Source: Euonymus europaeus (lineage: Eukaryota; Streptophyta; Magnoliopsida; Celastrales; Celastraceae). From it: DNA of 64,000 bases. Numbering within the stretch: position 1 is the stretch's first letter; every line of letters starts with the position of its first letter. The position numbers were made by a program, and so were the translations under genes. The notes under the pieces were generated by a model. It made no database searches. It was not told where the DNA came from and was given only the letters and a program-made list of their open reading frames with translations. Below, in pieces: positions 46,013 to 55,517 of this stretch. The stretch is taken from contig OY756966.1 in assembly GCA_963580455.1 (NCBI GenBank), positions 18,851,001-18,915,000 of the forward strand. Reading direction: 5' to 3'.

Positions 46013-47928
46013 AATAAGTTTTACAGGTTCGGCGTTAGACCAAGGGACTTGGAACACAGTTTCTATCCCAAAAAGTGCGGTCAACAGAACAAGTTTCATC
46101 TGTTTCCTAGGGACGGAAACAAACCTCTGATTCATTGCTTGCCTTCTTCCTCCAAGCACTATGAAATCGAATTCTTTCTAATAGGTGGGTCAGGATGGGA
46201 GTTCGGTCCTCAAATGGGCGAACGAGGTATTTCGATCCAGAGAAGATCCGGTGCCCTCACCCCGTTCCCTTCAAACAAGGAGATTAAAGAGAGGGGTGAG
46301 TGTTTGGCCCTAACTCGGCTTATTGACCACCTCGGACCTTCTAGTATTCACCCATTCGGCCCATCTGCTCCGTATCTGTTGGGGTATTCCCCATCTCTGG
46401 CTCCCAGCACTCATCTTCCTCCGAACACTTCTGTGGAGAGGGTGATGATTTTCTTTCGTCAGTTCAACCCAGCCCATGGATTAATAAATCAAATCCCAAC
46501 TCTGGACCCCTTAGTTGAGCCGAACTCTTCTTCTGCAAGCTCAATCAGATCCTTAGGGAATCTATCGTTGCCTTCAGACACATAAGGTTGGATGGACAAC
46601 ATGGACGTTTCCGCTGATATGCTAACAGCGTTTGATTTGGAAGGACTCCAACCATCTTGTATGTCTGCCTGATGTTCGGCCAGCTGCATTTTCTTGAATT
46701 TCTTTTTTCTCTTGCGTTTTCTTATTCACATCATCATTTTCTGATCTTGAATCAGTAACTGAGACTGATCGGCCTATATATATTATTTATTTATATATAT
46801 ATTTATTTATTTATTAGATTCTCCTTCTCAAGTCGAAGAGGCGATGGCGTGACGTCCCCTTGCTCCATTGTTCGGCCCAGGCAGTCAAACAACAAGCAGT
46901 TTGTCCGCTCACCAAAGGCCTGATAGTACCGAACCAACACGACTCCAATCACTCCCTCCTCCTCCGCCCCCTCGTCAAGGGAAGAGTTTACTTTCGAGGA
47001 CTGAGGAAGGTTGACCTTGAAAGAAGGCCACTCTGGTAAGAAGCTCTCGAAGTTCGGCATCTCTGAGCCGCCGATCCGAAGAAGGGTCGTTGACCTTTTC
47101 ACCAACACTTGTTGGCCAGCCTTTGCCAAGAGGTTGTTCAGTTATGAATCGAGGGGTCGGCATCTCCCTTCGAGCTGTGGCATCTGTACTAGCTGACTCA
47201 GGAAGATGGAGGGACTGCCCTGATGCCGAGCTCCGAGACTACCTTGGCCGTTTTATGATGCAAGTATGTTCTCCCCCTTTTTTTTATTGTATTGGAGACT
47301 TACATAAATATCTAAATTTATATATCTATTATTATCATTATTACTTTTTGGTTACGCATGTCAGGTCTAAAATGAGCTAGAAGAGAGGGACAGCCGTGAG
47401 AGGAAGGATCACATCCACCTCGTTCAGGCACAAGATAGGTTGAAATCTCAGCTTGCAGGAGTGAAGGCCGAACTCAAGGATTCACAGTCCGAGGCATCTG
47501 CTAAGAACTTTGAGCTTGAACGTTGTAAGGCCGATCTCTCTCTGGCCAAAGAAAAAATCAAGAAATTGGAAGCCGATCTGAATGATACCCTTTCATCAGT
47601 TTCGGCCAGAGAAAAGAAGGCGGTCGATCTTGCTACGAAAAGGGCAAATGACGAAGCTTTTGAGGAGTACACTGGCTACCTCAAAGAGCAAGGCAATATG
47701 GCCTATCTCATGGGGAGAGGCGATCTTCAGAAGGAGATGGAGATCCCTAAGGAGTCCCCTTTTTGGGCCCAGGATAAGATCAAGTTCCCTTCGTTGGAAG
47801 CACCCCAGCCGAGCATTCTGGATATTTTCTTTCCCCCCTCCGCCGATCCCAACATTGATACTTCCGCATCCGCACAATCGGTTGCTGCCGATACAACGAC
47901 GGTTGTGCTTGATGATCCGGTCACTTAA
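46013..47928 (+). pseudogene. PF04195-type (putative gypsy-type transposon) gene, plus copy lacking N-terminus
   Basis: 46013-46585 encodes a domain starting at NKFYRFGVRP-like text, with GQQNKFHLFPRDGNKPLIHC and KHYEIEFFLIGGSGWEFGPQ, then PSNKEIKERGECLALTRLID. This matches the 'putative gypsy type transposon' family (PF04195) that often rides in plant retrotransposons. A proline-rich region (about 46870-46980) and a second broken part follow. A long coiled-coil frame at 47390-47928 comes last, with heptad-rich stretches such as RLKSQLAGVKAELKDSQSEA and KEKIKKLEADLNDTL, ending VVLDDPVT at 47928. Likely introns separate the parts (around 46690-46815 and 47262-47365). The start is missing at the array A junction and a stop follows SDT, so it is broken. 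The function of this family is unknown. Confidence 0.65.
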
Positions 47929-48117
47929 ATCATGAGACGAAGAATGTTGATTGGGGTGAGGGCGTAGCCGATCATGGGGGGGAAGACGATGTTTCTGTGA
48001 TTTTAGGTTTAGCCAGTTAGCCTAGGTCTTACTTTCTTCCTTTTCTATATTTGTCACATGTATCAGACCTATTTTTTGAATTCTAATGTTTGTTTGCCCG
48101 TTTTAAATTATTTCCAT

Positions 48118-48144
48118 CATGTTTTTTTTTTTTTTTTTTTTTTA
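48118..48144. repeat. Poly-T run
   Basis: About 25 T residues directly before repeat array B. It may mark a template-switch join. Confidence 0.85.
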
Positions 48145-49022
48145 GGCCTGCAGCCAATGGGCTGAGCTCAAGACCCAAAACCTCTTTCTGAGGAAAACAC
48201 TTAGGTTTTTTTTTATATAAAACCCTTTGCAGGGAAGCCACTAGGGCTTTTTTAGGTCCGCGGCCTATTGGCCGATCTGTCAACCCAAACCTCATTTTTA
48301 GAGGAAAACACTTAAGGTTTTTTTTTTTTTTTATAACCTCATTTTTAGAGGAAACCCTTAAGGTTTTTTAGTAAACCCCTTGCAAGGAAGTCGCTAGGAC
48401 TTTTTTAGGTCCGCAGCCTGAAAGCTGATCTGACGACCCAAACCTCATTTTTTGAGGAAAACCCTTAAGGATTTTTAGTAAACCCCTTGCAGGGAAGCAG
48501 TAGGACTTTTTTAGGTCCGCAGCCTGAAGGCTGATCTGACGACCCAAACCTCATTTTTTGAGGAAAACCCTTAAGATTTTTTAGTAAACCCCTTGCAGGG
48601 AAGTCACTAGGACTTTTTTAGGTCCGCAGCCTGAAGGCTGATCTGACGACCCAAACCTCATTTTTCGAGGAAAACCCTTAAGGTTTTTTAGTAAACCCCT
48701 TCAGGGAAGTCACTAGGAATTTTTAAGGTCCGCAGCCTGAAAGCTGATCTGACGACCCAAACCTCATTTTTTGAGGAAAACCCTTAAGGTTTTTTAGTAA
48801 ACCCCTTGCAGGGAAATTACTAGGACTTTTTTAGGTCCGCAGCCTGAAGGCTGATCTGACGACCCAAACCTCATTTCTTGAGGAAAACCCTTAAGGTTTT
48901 TTAGTAAACCCCTTGCAGGGAAGTCACTAGGACTTTTTTAGGTCCGTAGCCTAGAGGCTGATCTGACGACCCAAACCTTATTTTTTGAGGAAAACCCTTA
49001 AGGTTTTTTAGTAAACCCCTTC
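48144..49022 (-). repeat. 107-bp tandem repeat, array B (about 8 units, inverted)
   Basis: This is the same unit as array A in opposite orientation. GGTCCGCAGCC-type landmarks recur at about 48256, 48408, 48514, 48621, 48728, 48833 and 48941, spaced about 107 bp. The left-most units are diverged and have poly-T insertions (48207-48222, 48318-48335). Confidence 0.95.
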
Positions 49023-49370
49023 CCAACTTCTTCCTTTGCTTCTACTTTAGAGTATCTTCTCACCCGATCCTGCAGGGTCTCGATTGAGTTTGGCTCATAC
49101 AGAGTCAGTGATTCTTTCAGTCTACTTCCGCTTGGCAATCCCAATTTAAAAGAGGATGCTGTCATATGATCATCACACCTGTCTACCTCGGCGCACAGTT
49201 CCAGATATCTGGCTAGGTAGTTGGTCATAGATTCTCCACTATCTGGCTTCATTGTGAGGAGGTTGCTCAGGGTCTTCGGCTCATGACTCCCCGCAATAAA
49301 TCGATTAATAAATTGCTTGACCAAACCCCTCCAGGTTGACACTGAGTTCGGCGCCAAATGATGGAACCAT
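48998..49370 (-). pseudogene. Inverted partial duplicate of gag
   Basis: The minus strand reads APNSVSTWRGLVKQFINRFI through to KGFTKKP, matching the gag 3' third at 45410-45776 with a few substitutions. As in the plus copy, it runs directly into the 107-bp repeat. It is fused at 49370 to the 27-bp repeat. Confidence 0.92.
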
Positions 49371-49511
49371 CCAACCTTCTGTGTCCATGTTGTCCATCCA
49401 ACCTTCTGTGTCCATCTTGTCCATCCAACCTTCTATGTCCATGTTGTCCATCCAACCTTCTGTTAGCATATCAGCGGAAACGTCCATGTTGTCCATCCAA
49501 CCTTCTGTGTC
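49367..49511 (-). repeat. 27-bp coding-phase tandem repeat
   Basis: CCATCCAACC starts occur at 49367, 49394, 49421 and 49448, exactly 27 bp apart, and again at 49493 after an 18-bp interruption. On the minus strand each unit encodes nine residues (TEGWMDNMD type). The plus copy at 46590 has a single unit, so the expansion happened after duplication. Confidence 0.93.
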
Positions 49512-50345
49512 CGAAGGCAAGGATAGATTCCCTAAGGATCTGATGAGCTTGCAGAAGAAGAGTTCGGCTCAACTAAGGGGTCCAGAGTTGGGATTTTATT
49601 TATTAATCCATGGGCTGGGTTGAACTGACGAAAGAAAATCATCACCCTCTCCACAGAAGTGTTCGGAGGAAGATGAGTGCTGGGAGCCACATATGGGGAA
49701 TACCCCAACAGATAGGGAGCAGATCGGCCGAATGGGTGAATACCAGGAGGTCCGAGGTGGTCAATAAGCCGAGTTAGGGCCAAACACTCACCCCTCTCTT
49801 TAATCTCCTTGTTTGAAGGGAACGGGGTGAGGGCACTGGATCTTATCCGGATCGAAATACCTCGTTCGCCCATTTGAGGACCAAACTCCCATCCTGACCC
49901 ACCTATTAGAAAGAATTCGATTTCATCGTGCTTGGAGGAAGAAGGCAGGCAATGAATCAGAGGTTTGTTTCCGTCCCTAGGAAACAGATGAAACTTGTTC
50001 TATTGACCACACTTTTTGGGATAGAAACTGTGTTCCAAGTCCTTTGGTCTAACGTCGAACCTGTAAAACTTATTTAAAATATCTACGACGTTGACTATCC
50101 GGTAAAAGTTTGAGTTCCACTGATGAGGCGCAAGGCCGAACATATCAAGGCATTCCTTAAAGAACTCAGATAAGGGAAATCTGAGCCCTCCCTCCATGAC
50201 GGCAACCATTGGGAATTTAGCTCGGCCTTCAGTGGGATCGGCTTCAGAGGCAACGCTCAGTTCACATTCCGGTGGAAAGCCGAACTTCTTGCCCCATTTT
50301 CAGAGTTCATTAGAATCTCTTAAGATTTTCTTGTACTTCCCCATA
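49512..50345 (-). pseudogene. PF04195-type gene, minus copy with N-terminus, antisense to gag
   Basis: On the minus strand MGKYKKILRDSNEL starts near 50343, followed by an in-frame stop. KWGKKFGFPPECELSVASEA, MVAVMEGGLRFPLSEFFKEC and DMFGLAPHQWNSNFYRIVNV come next, then the same FHLFPRDGNKPLIH and EIEFFLIGGSGWEFGP blocks as the plus copy, ending in the 27-bp repeat. The GGLRFPLxEFF...APxQW pattern is the PF04195 start. One early stop and one near GQ/NKF (about 50000) disrupt it. A TATA promoter lies upstream at 50546-50553 with a possible non-coding or short-coding first exon (50618-50415) and a GT donor near 50429. This is the native orientation of the gene relative to the LTRs, by analogy with antisense extra ORFs in plant gypsy elements; that is inference. 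Confidence 0.6.
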
Positions 50346-50545
50346 AACGGAACCAGGACGAAAAGATAGCAGAAAGAAGTGATCGATAGTAACAGTCGAT
50401 GCAAAATAACAGATTCAGTCAATAAAACTCACCACAAAACTAGATCGGCACAAGGAATGGAGCTCCGCACGAAGATCGGCTTCAAACCACGGCTCAGACG
50501 ACAGGTCGCTCTCGAGATAAGGGAGGAAAGAAATATCCAAGGTCC

Positions 50546-50553
50546 TATTTATA
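50546..50553 (-). promoter_or_regulatory. Internal antisense TATA box
   Basis: The minus strand reads CCTCCTATAAATAGGACC, an almost ideal plant TATA element. It lies about 115-120 bp inside the 3' LTR and points away from it, towards the antisense PF04195 gene. Confidence 0.55.
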
Positions 50554-50652
50554 GGAGGAAAAAGTTGTTCCCTCTCCGCATTAAACTGATGAGACAAAGC
50601 CCAATCAGGGCTCAACATTTTGCAAAGTCACGTCAATAATTAGTCTGGACCG

Positions 50653-50667
50653 CCTTTGGGGGGCAAT
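50653..50667 (+). other. Polypurine tract
   Basis: TTTGGGGGGCAAT directly before the 3' LTR start TGTGGGG. Confidence 0.75.
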
Positions 50668-51044
50668 TGTGGGGCCATATATCAGAGGTCAACGTGGCAA
50701 AGGAAGATGAGGCGAGAATGAACTTCAGAAGAAAAAGGGGGGAGAGGTTCTGAGGGATGGAGTTGGCCGAACTCATATACTTTAGAGTTCGGCCATATGC
50801 CATTTGGCCGAACCCTCCATTAGGGAAACATTGGCTTATTTCTTTGTACAAATGGGGAGATGGCCAATCTCTCTTTAATAAATGAAGAATTAATACAGTT
50901 ATAGGTGGGTCCAGTCCCATAGATGGGTGATGTAATTACTATGTACCGGATCCCCTATAAATAAGGAGATACGAAATAGAGAAAGGGGCTTCTGATTGAA
51001 AAAAAAAATTAAGTATGTACTTGGGTTATTTTTTAGACACTACA
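50668..51044 (+). repeat. 3' LTR (377 bp)
   Basis: Near-identical to 44298-44673, with about ten differences by eye. It ends GACACTACA, followed by the CATCA duplication. Confidence 0.95.
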
Positions 51045-51104
51045 CATCATATATCACTAATCCGAGTATCTCTCCTCACTGAGCACCATCACGCAGGTGA
51101 TATA

Positions 51105-51299
51105 TATGCACTGCCTTGCACTTTTGATACATGTATACATATGTATATTAATTAAGATATATATGCTACGTGTAGGTATGTTATATATATATAGACACAC
51201 ACACATATGCGTTGATACGTGAAGGAGATGTGTGTGCATGTTATTTATGAATATGTGTACATAGGCTGTGTAGGTGTATATATATATGTGTATATATAT
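51105..51299. repeat. TA/CA/GT-rich microsatellite region
   Basis: Interrupted TATATA, ACACACAC and GTATATAT tracts. Confidence 0.8.
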
Positions 51300-52320
51300 A
51301 GCGTAATTCTTGTATGCGGGATCTCGTAATGTTCATGTTGTGCGGGATAACACTTTTCACCTTCAGATTAAAATGAATGGAAAGATTTGTTTTGTCTAAA
51401 ATTTAACTGGGCCTCATCAATTTAACCCAACGACCAGCGTAAGTTCACCTTCTTCGTCCTTTGACTCAGAGTGGATTTCTGGTCCGGGAAGACATTGCAT
51501 TTGTAGAGGAGAATGATTTCAGTTGCGGAGAAGCCATTTTTGCTGCTCTAAACACCATCCGAAGTAGTGATCACACTGCCATCTCTTGTTTAGATCTTGT
51601 CCAATAATCATTGTGAACATCTTCTTTTAAAACACAGAACATAAGTTTTACATTCAATGCTTGTCATCTACAACTCAGAACAACATTTCTGCCGGGCATT
51701 TCATCAAACAGTCTCTAGGCAAACTTCAATAGGACCAGATCTTGCGTAAAAATACAAAAACAACACCGCACATTCAGAACAAAAAGAATTACACCTAGTG
51801 CAGTGACAAAAGAAATTCCATCGTCATTAAAAATTCACAATTATTGCTTGTCATCTACATCTGCATTATTCAACGGGAGACATAAAAAATCAAACTACAA
51901 AAAATACCCAAATCCAATAAATAGCAGCAGTGGTTCGTGTTATTGGCCTTTGTTGAACATGAATTTATGCTTCAAAGTGAATGAATCGACATGCGAGCAT
52001 AAGATGGAGGAGATCTTCTGTCGATCGAGCAACCTGCAGAGAATAGGTCGGACGAATATGAAATTAGAGGTCAGTCAAAAAAGGTGGATTAGTCGAAGGT
52101 TGGGTCTTTCGAAGAACTTGGATGAGTGGAAGCAGATCTGAATCGAAGATGTTGTTTCTCTGAGTCGAAGGTCGAAGAAGGTGAACGTACGCGGGTCTTC
52201 GGGTTAAATTGATGAGGCCCGGTTAAATTTTAGACAAAACAAATATGTTCAATCTGACGGTGAAAAGTGTTATCCCGCACAAAATGAACATTATGGGATC
52301 CTGTATACGAGAATTACGCT
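51300..52320. mobile_element. Long-TIR non-autonomous DNA element (MULE-like)
   Basis: Arms 51300-51472 and 52159-52320 are reverse complements with moderate divergence. The left arm opens AGCGTAATTCTTGTATGCGG and the right arm ends CGAGAATTACGCT. Shared landmarks are TGCGGGATAACACTTTTCAC and AAATTTAACTGGGCCTCATC. TIRs of about 160 bp and a 1-kb size suit a Mutator-like element. A 9-bp target duplication was not resolved in the TA-rich flank. The interior has no recognised gene; a captured host fragment is possible. Confidence 0.8.
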
Positions 52321-52331
52321 TGTATATCATA

Positions 52332-52361
52332 CTAGGATGGAGGCCCGCGCTATGCTGCGGG
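52332..52361 (-). other. Helitron 3' terminus: hairpin plus CTAG
   Basis: Plus-strand view: CTAG at 52332-52335, then GATGGAGG, then the stem CCCGCGC (52344-52350), loop TAT, and GCTGCGGG (52354-52361). The base beyond CTAG on the minus strand is T, as Helitron insertion requires. Confidence 0.75.
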
Positions 52362-53402
52362 TGTTGGATATTTTGGATTTTTTATTGGATTGTTTTCCAG
52401 ATGTAATGTGTGAGTGATCATCTGGTTGTGGCTGGTGATAAATCGACAATGTACATGAGTGATATTTCGGCCACAAACTGAAGTAGTATGGTCTCTGAAG
52501 GCAATTTATTAACAATTTAAGACAGATTGTTATATGTTTTTTTAAAGCATAGATAGATTAATATCAGCCAGTGAGTGATAATTGCATTCTAAATCAAAGT
52601 TATAAACATGGTATTCAAAGCAAACAGAGAGATCGAATATAGAAAGATTAGAGTAAACATGGTATTATTCTGCTTGTGTATGGTGTAACACACGTTTGAC
52701 CACCATAATTCGCGCAAGTACCAAAAAAAAACCACTTCAGCTGGTTATCATAGCGACCATGGAAATCCAGTTGTCATCTATAACTTATAAGATAACAAAG
52801 GTTTTATCCAAGATCACCTCAAAAATACTAAACATTGGTATGACTGCACCTCTGATGTAATTGCAAAAATTTGTTTTTTTGCCTCTGAAGTTGTTGTTGA
52901 ATGGTGGGGACATTAGGGGAACGGCGTGGTTGCTCCGGTCTTTTTTACTCATGTTATTTTTTGTTAAAATAATCAAGGGGAACATTATGGTAGTCTATAA
53001 TTAGCATTATAGACTGAACTTCAGTATAATTAATATTATAGATGTTTAGAAAGGAAAATAGGAAAATGTGAATGATGCCTATGAAAGCTATAATTCTGGA
53101 TTATATATATATCTTTTTTAACAGTTTATTTTTGTACTGTGTTAATTATACTCGGAATCTGCACTTTTCAACTTCTTTTGACGATTTTGGTACTTTTATT
53201 TATTGTTTTTGTCTGTTTTGATCAGCTTTTTCGAGCTTAGAATCTTCATTATTTGAATTGTGGTCCTTGTCTCTCTCTCTCTCTCTTCATTTTGCACCAG
53301 TTTTCGATTCTCTGTTATTTTTTTACGTTGTTTTCATTGTTTTCTCTTCATTGTTTTTTCTGTTGTTTTTATTAACTGGTCAGATCTTACTGAGAGTGGG
53401 AA
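52362..53402. other. Upstream region of the LOG gene
   Basis: It must contain the LOG promoter and 5' UTR. A CT microsatellite at 53270-53286 lies about 120 bp before the start codon. No other gene recognised. Confidence 0.5.
53270..53286 (+). repeat. CT microsatellite in the LOG 5' leader
   Basis: An uninterrupted CT dinucleotide run; common in plant 5' UTRs. Confidence 0.85.
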
Positions 53403-54769
53403 ATGGAAGGAAAACTTGTGAAGAACTCTAGATTGAGAAGCGCTTGTGTTTTCTGTGGTAGCAGTACTGGGAAGAGGGATTGTTATAGAGATGCTGCCAT
53501 TGATTTAGCTCAAGAGCTGGTATGTGATATATAAGATCTTTTGTTTGATGTTGTGCTTTTAAATTTATTATGTTTGAAGTCTAAAAATCAATGAATGGAT
53601 TATTCATTATTGTTCATGAAGGTGTCTCGGAGGCTTGATCTTGTGTACGGTGGAGGGAGTATTGGATTGATGGGTTTGGTTTCTCAAGCAGTTCATGGAG
53701 CAGGAGGATGTGTTCTTGGGTGGATATTACAGGTTTTTTGAATGTAATATTGCTTTGATTTTCGTTTGTTGTTTAATATTTTGGGTTTTTTTTGTTGGGG
53801 TTTTTTTACAGGATCATACCTAGAGCTTTGATGTCGAATGAGGTAAAGCATATAGTAGTTGTAATCTTAAGGTTTGATTGTTTTGAAAGTTCGTTTTTGT
53901 GTTTAGATAGCGTTTTTATTATTTCTGTTGTGGGGCCTAGATAATTGGAGAAACATTTGGAGAGGTAAGGTCAGTGGATGACATGCACCAAAGGAAGGCT
54001 GAGATGATGCGCCATTCTGATTGTTTTATTGCCCTACCAGGTCTGTTGTTCTTTTTATTCCATTAAACAAATTTTCTTTGTTCTTTGTTTTTTTTTGGTT
54101 TTTTAGAGCATCTATAATGTTTAATTTTTGATTTTACTTACTTGAATTTTAGGTGGGTATGGAACTTTGAAGGAGCTGTTTGAAGTGATTACCTGGGCCC
54201 AACTGGGAATCCATGGAAAACCTGTAAGTACTTGTTAATATAGATATCATAACCAGATGTCTTTTCTTTAAAAAGTTTGGAGCTTAACTTACTAAGTTTC
54301 ATCCAGGTGGGTTTGCTCAATGTTGATGGTTATTACAATTCTCTGCTTACTTTCATTGACAATGCTGTTGATAATGGGTTCATCAGGCCGTTCCAGCGCC
54401 GCATCTTTGTCTTGGCAACAAATGCCAAAGAACTTGTTGACAAACTGGAGGTGGGTTTTGCAACATTTTTTCAGTTCTGAAAGTGTTTGTTGATTTGGTT
54501 ACGTCGAGAAGTGAAACTGGTTTTATAGAAAGAATTTCATTTAGTTTTTCATTTTTGCGTCTTGTCTTTTGTATGTAATGCATCCTTGTTTGCGAATGAT
54601 TACACTTGTTTTTTCCTTTTGTTTTAATCAGGAGTATGTGCCTCTACTTGATGGAGGAATAGCAAAAGAAATAAACTCTGGAGAGATAAGAATAGAAGAT
54701 ACATCGAGGAATATCCAAGATGATGACGTAGTAAAGAGGGTTGTGGTTGATTTGTTTAATTGTGAATAG
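53403..54769 (+). CDS. LOG: Cytokinin riboside 5'-monophosphate phosphoribohydrolase (LONELY GUY family), seven exons
   Basis: Exons 53403-53519, 53622-53719, 53812-53842, 53941-54040, 54153-54223, 54307-54450 and 54632-54769 join with GT-AG introns into one 232-aa frame. LOG enzymes release the active cytokinin base from its nucleotide in one step, in the cytosol and nucleus. Signatures: [12 protein letters not shown] near the N-terminus, [11 protein letters not shown] (47-57), DMHQRK (96-101) and PGGYGTLKE (115-123), which meets the family PGGxGTxxE motif. [18 protein letters not shown] follows. The length is normal. In exon 2 the donor GG|GTGGAT was chosen because it restores the conserved GIIP across the splice; reading on would insert WILQ. 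No stop or indel is seen. Its neighbours are Helitron sequence on both sides: it may be a captured gene or a host gene flanked by Helitron parts. Which LOG paralogue it is cannot be told. Confidence 0.93.
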
Positions 54770-55517
54770 TGTTTGTGTGTATTGGTTTAGAAAGTGAGAG
54801 TTTCTGAACTAATATGTAATTGAAAAATGCATTTATTGTGGAGATGCGAAAATGTTCTATTCCATTACAATTTAAGAGGTATGTAATTTTCAATATTTTG
54901 TATGCTTTTATAGGTGATTTGAATGGTATTTCAAGTTTGTAGGTTTTTTTTAATTGTGAATATTTTTGGAAGTAGTTTTTCCAGAAGTTCCACATTATAT
55001 GAATACAAGTAGAAGTAAAATGAGTTTTGTTGATTGGTTTGGTCTAATAAGATAAAATATTTTTTGGACCAATAGGCAATGAGAAATCCCAACACAAATA
55101 TCATCATGATGCTTATTGAGGACATGCAATAAGGGATCCGAGGCAGTTAGAATTTACAATATTTTAATGATTAACATATCGAAGAAATCATCATGCGTGA
55201 ATCTATTCTTTTTTTTCTTTGTTTTATAATTTTTGTTTGGGCTACCCTTTTCTTTATTGTGTGTGATGAGGACTTTTCAAACTTCGTTTAAAACCCAAAT
55301 TTCTCAAACGAATGAAACTGGCAAATCAAGCAAAGGTGATATCATATTTATTATATTTACATATGATTAGATATGGATTATCTATAATAACAGAAATGTC
55401 TTCTACTATTGACATTAACTAAGGCTTCTATGTACATTGGCCAACATTATTTTGATTACACTTATGTACATTGTTAATTGTTGGTATTAGTTGTTCAGAT
55501 TTCTCCTTGTGTAGATA
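54770..55517. other. Convergent intergenic region between LOG and the RPA1-like gene
   Basis: Both 3' ends face each other across 748 bp of AT-rich DNA. No further gene recognised. Confidence 0.6.

Larger units (their letters stand above)
44293..51049 (+). mobile_element. LTR retrotransposon with TSD CATCA and rearranged interior
   Basis: LTRs are at 44298-44673 and 50668-51044. CATCA lies at 44293-44297 and again at 51045-51049, so both ends and the 5-bp target duplication are intact. A primer-site region TTTGGCGACCACAGTGGGA follows the 5' LTR and a polypurine tract TTTGGGGGGCAAT precedes the 3' LTR. The LTRs differ at only about ten places by eye, so insertion was fairly recent. Protease, RT and integrase are missing: the element is non-autonomous. 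The interior holds gag, two arrays of a 107-bp repeat in opposite orientation, an inverted gag fragment, and two partial copies of a PF04195-type gene. Confidence 0.93.

Noticed and set aside
53720..53735. Alternative LOG exon 2 end after TTACAG
   Set aside because: It would insert WILQ and shift the frame into exon 3; the GG|GTGGAT donor restores the conserved GIIP.
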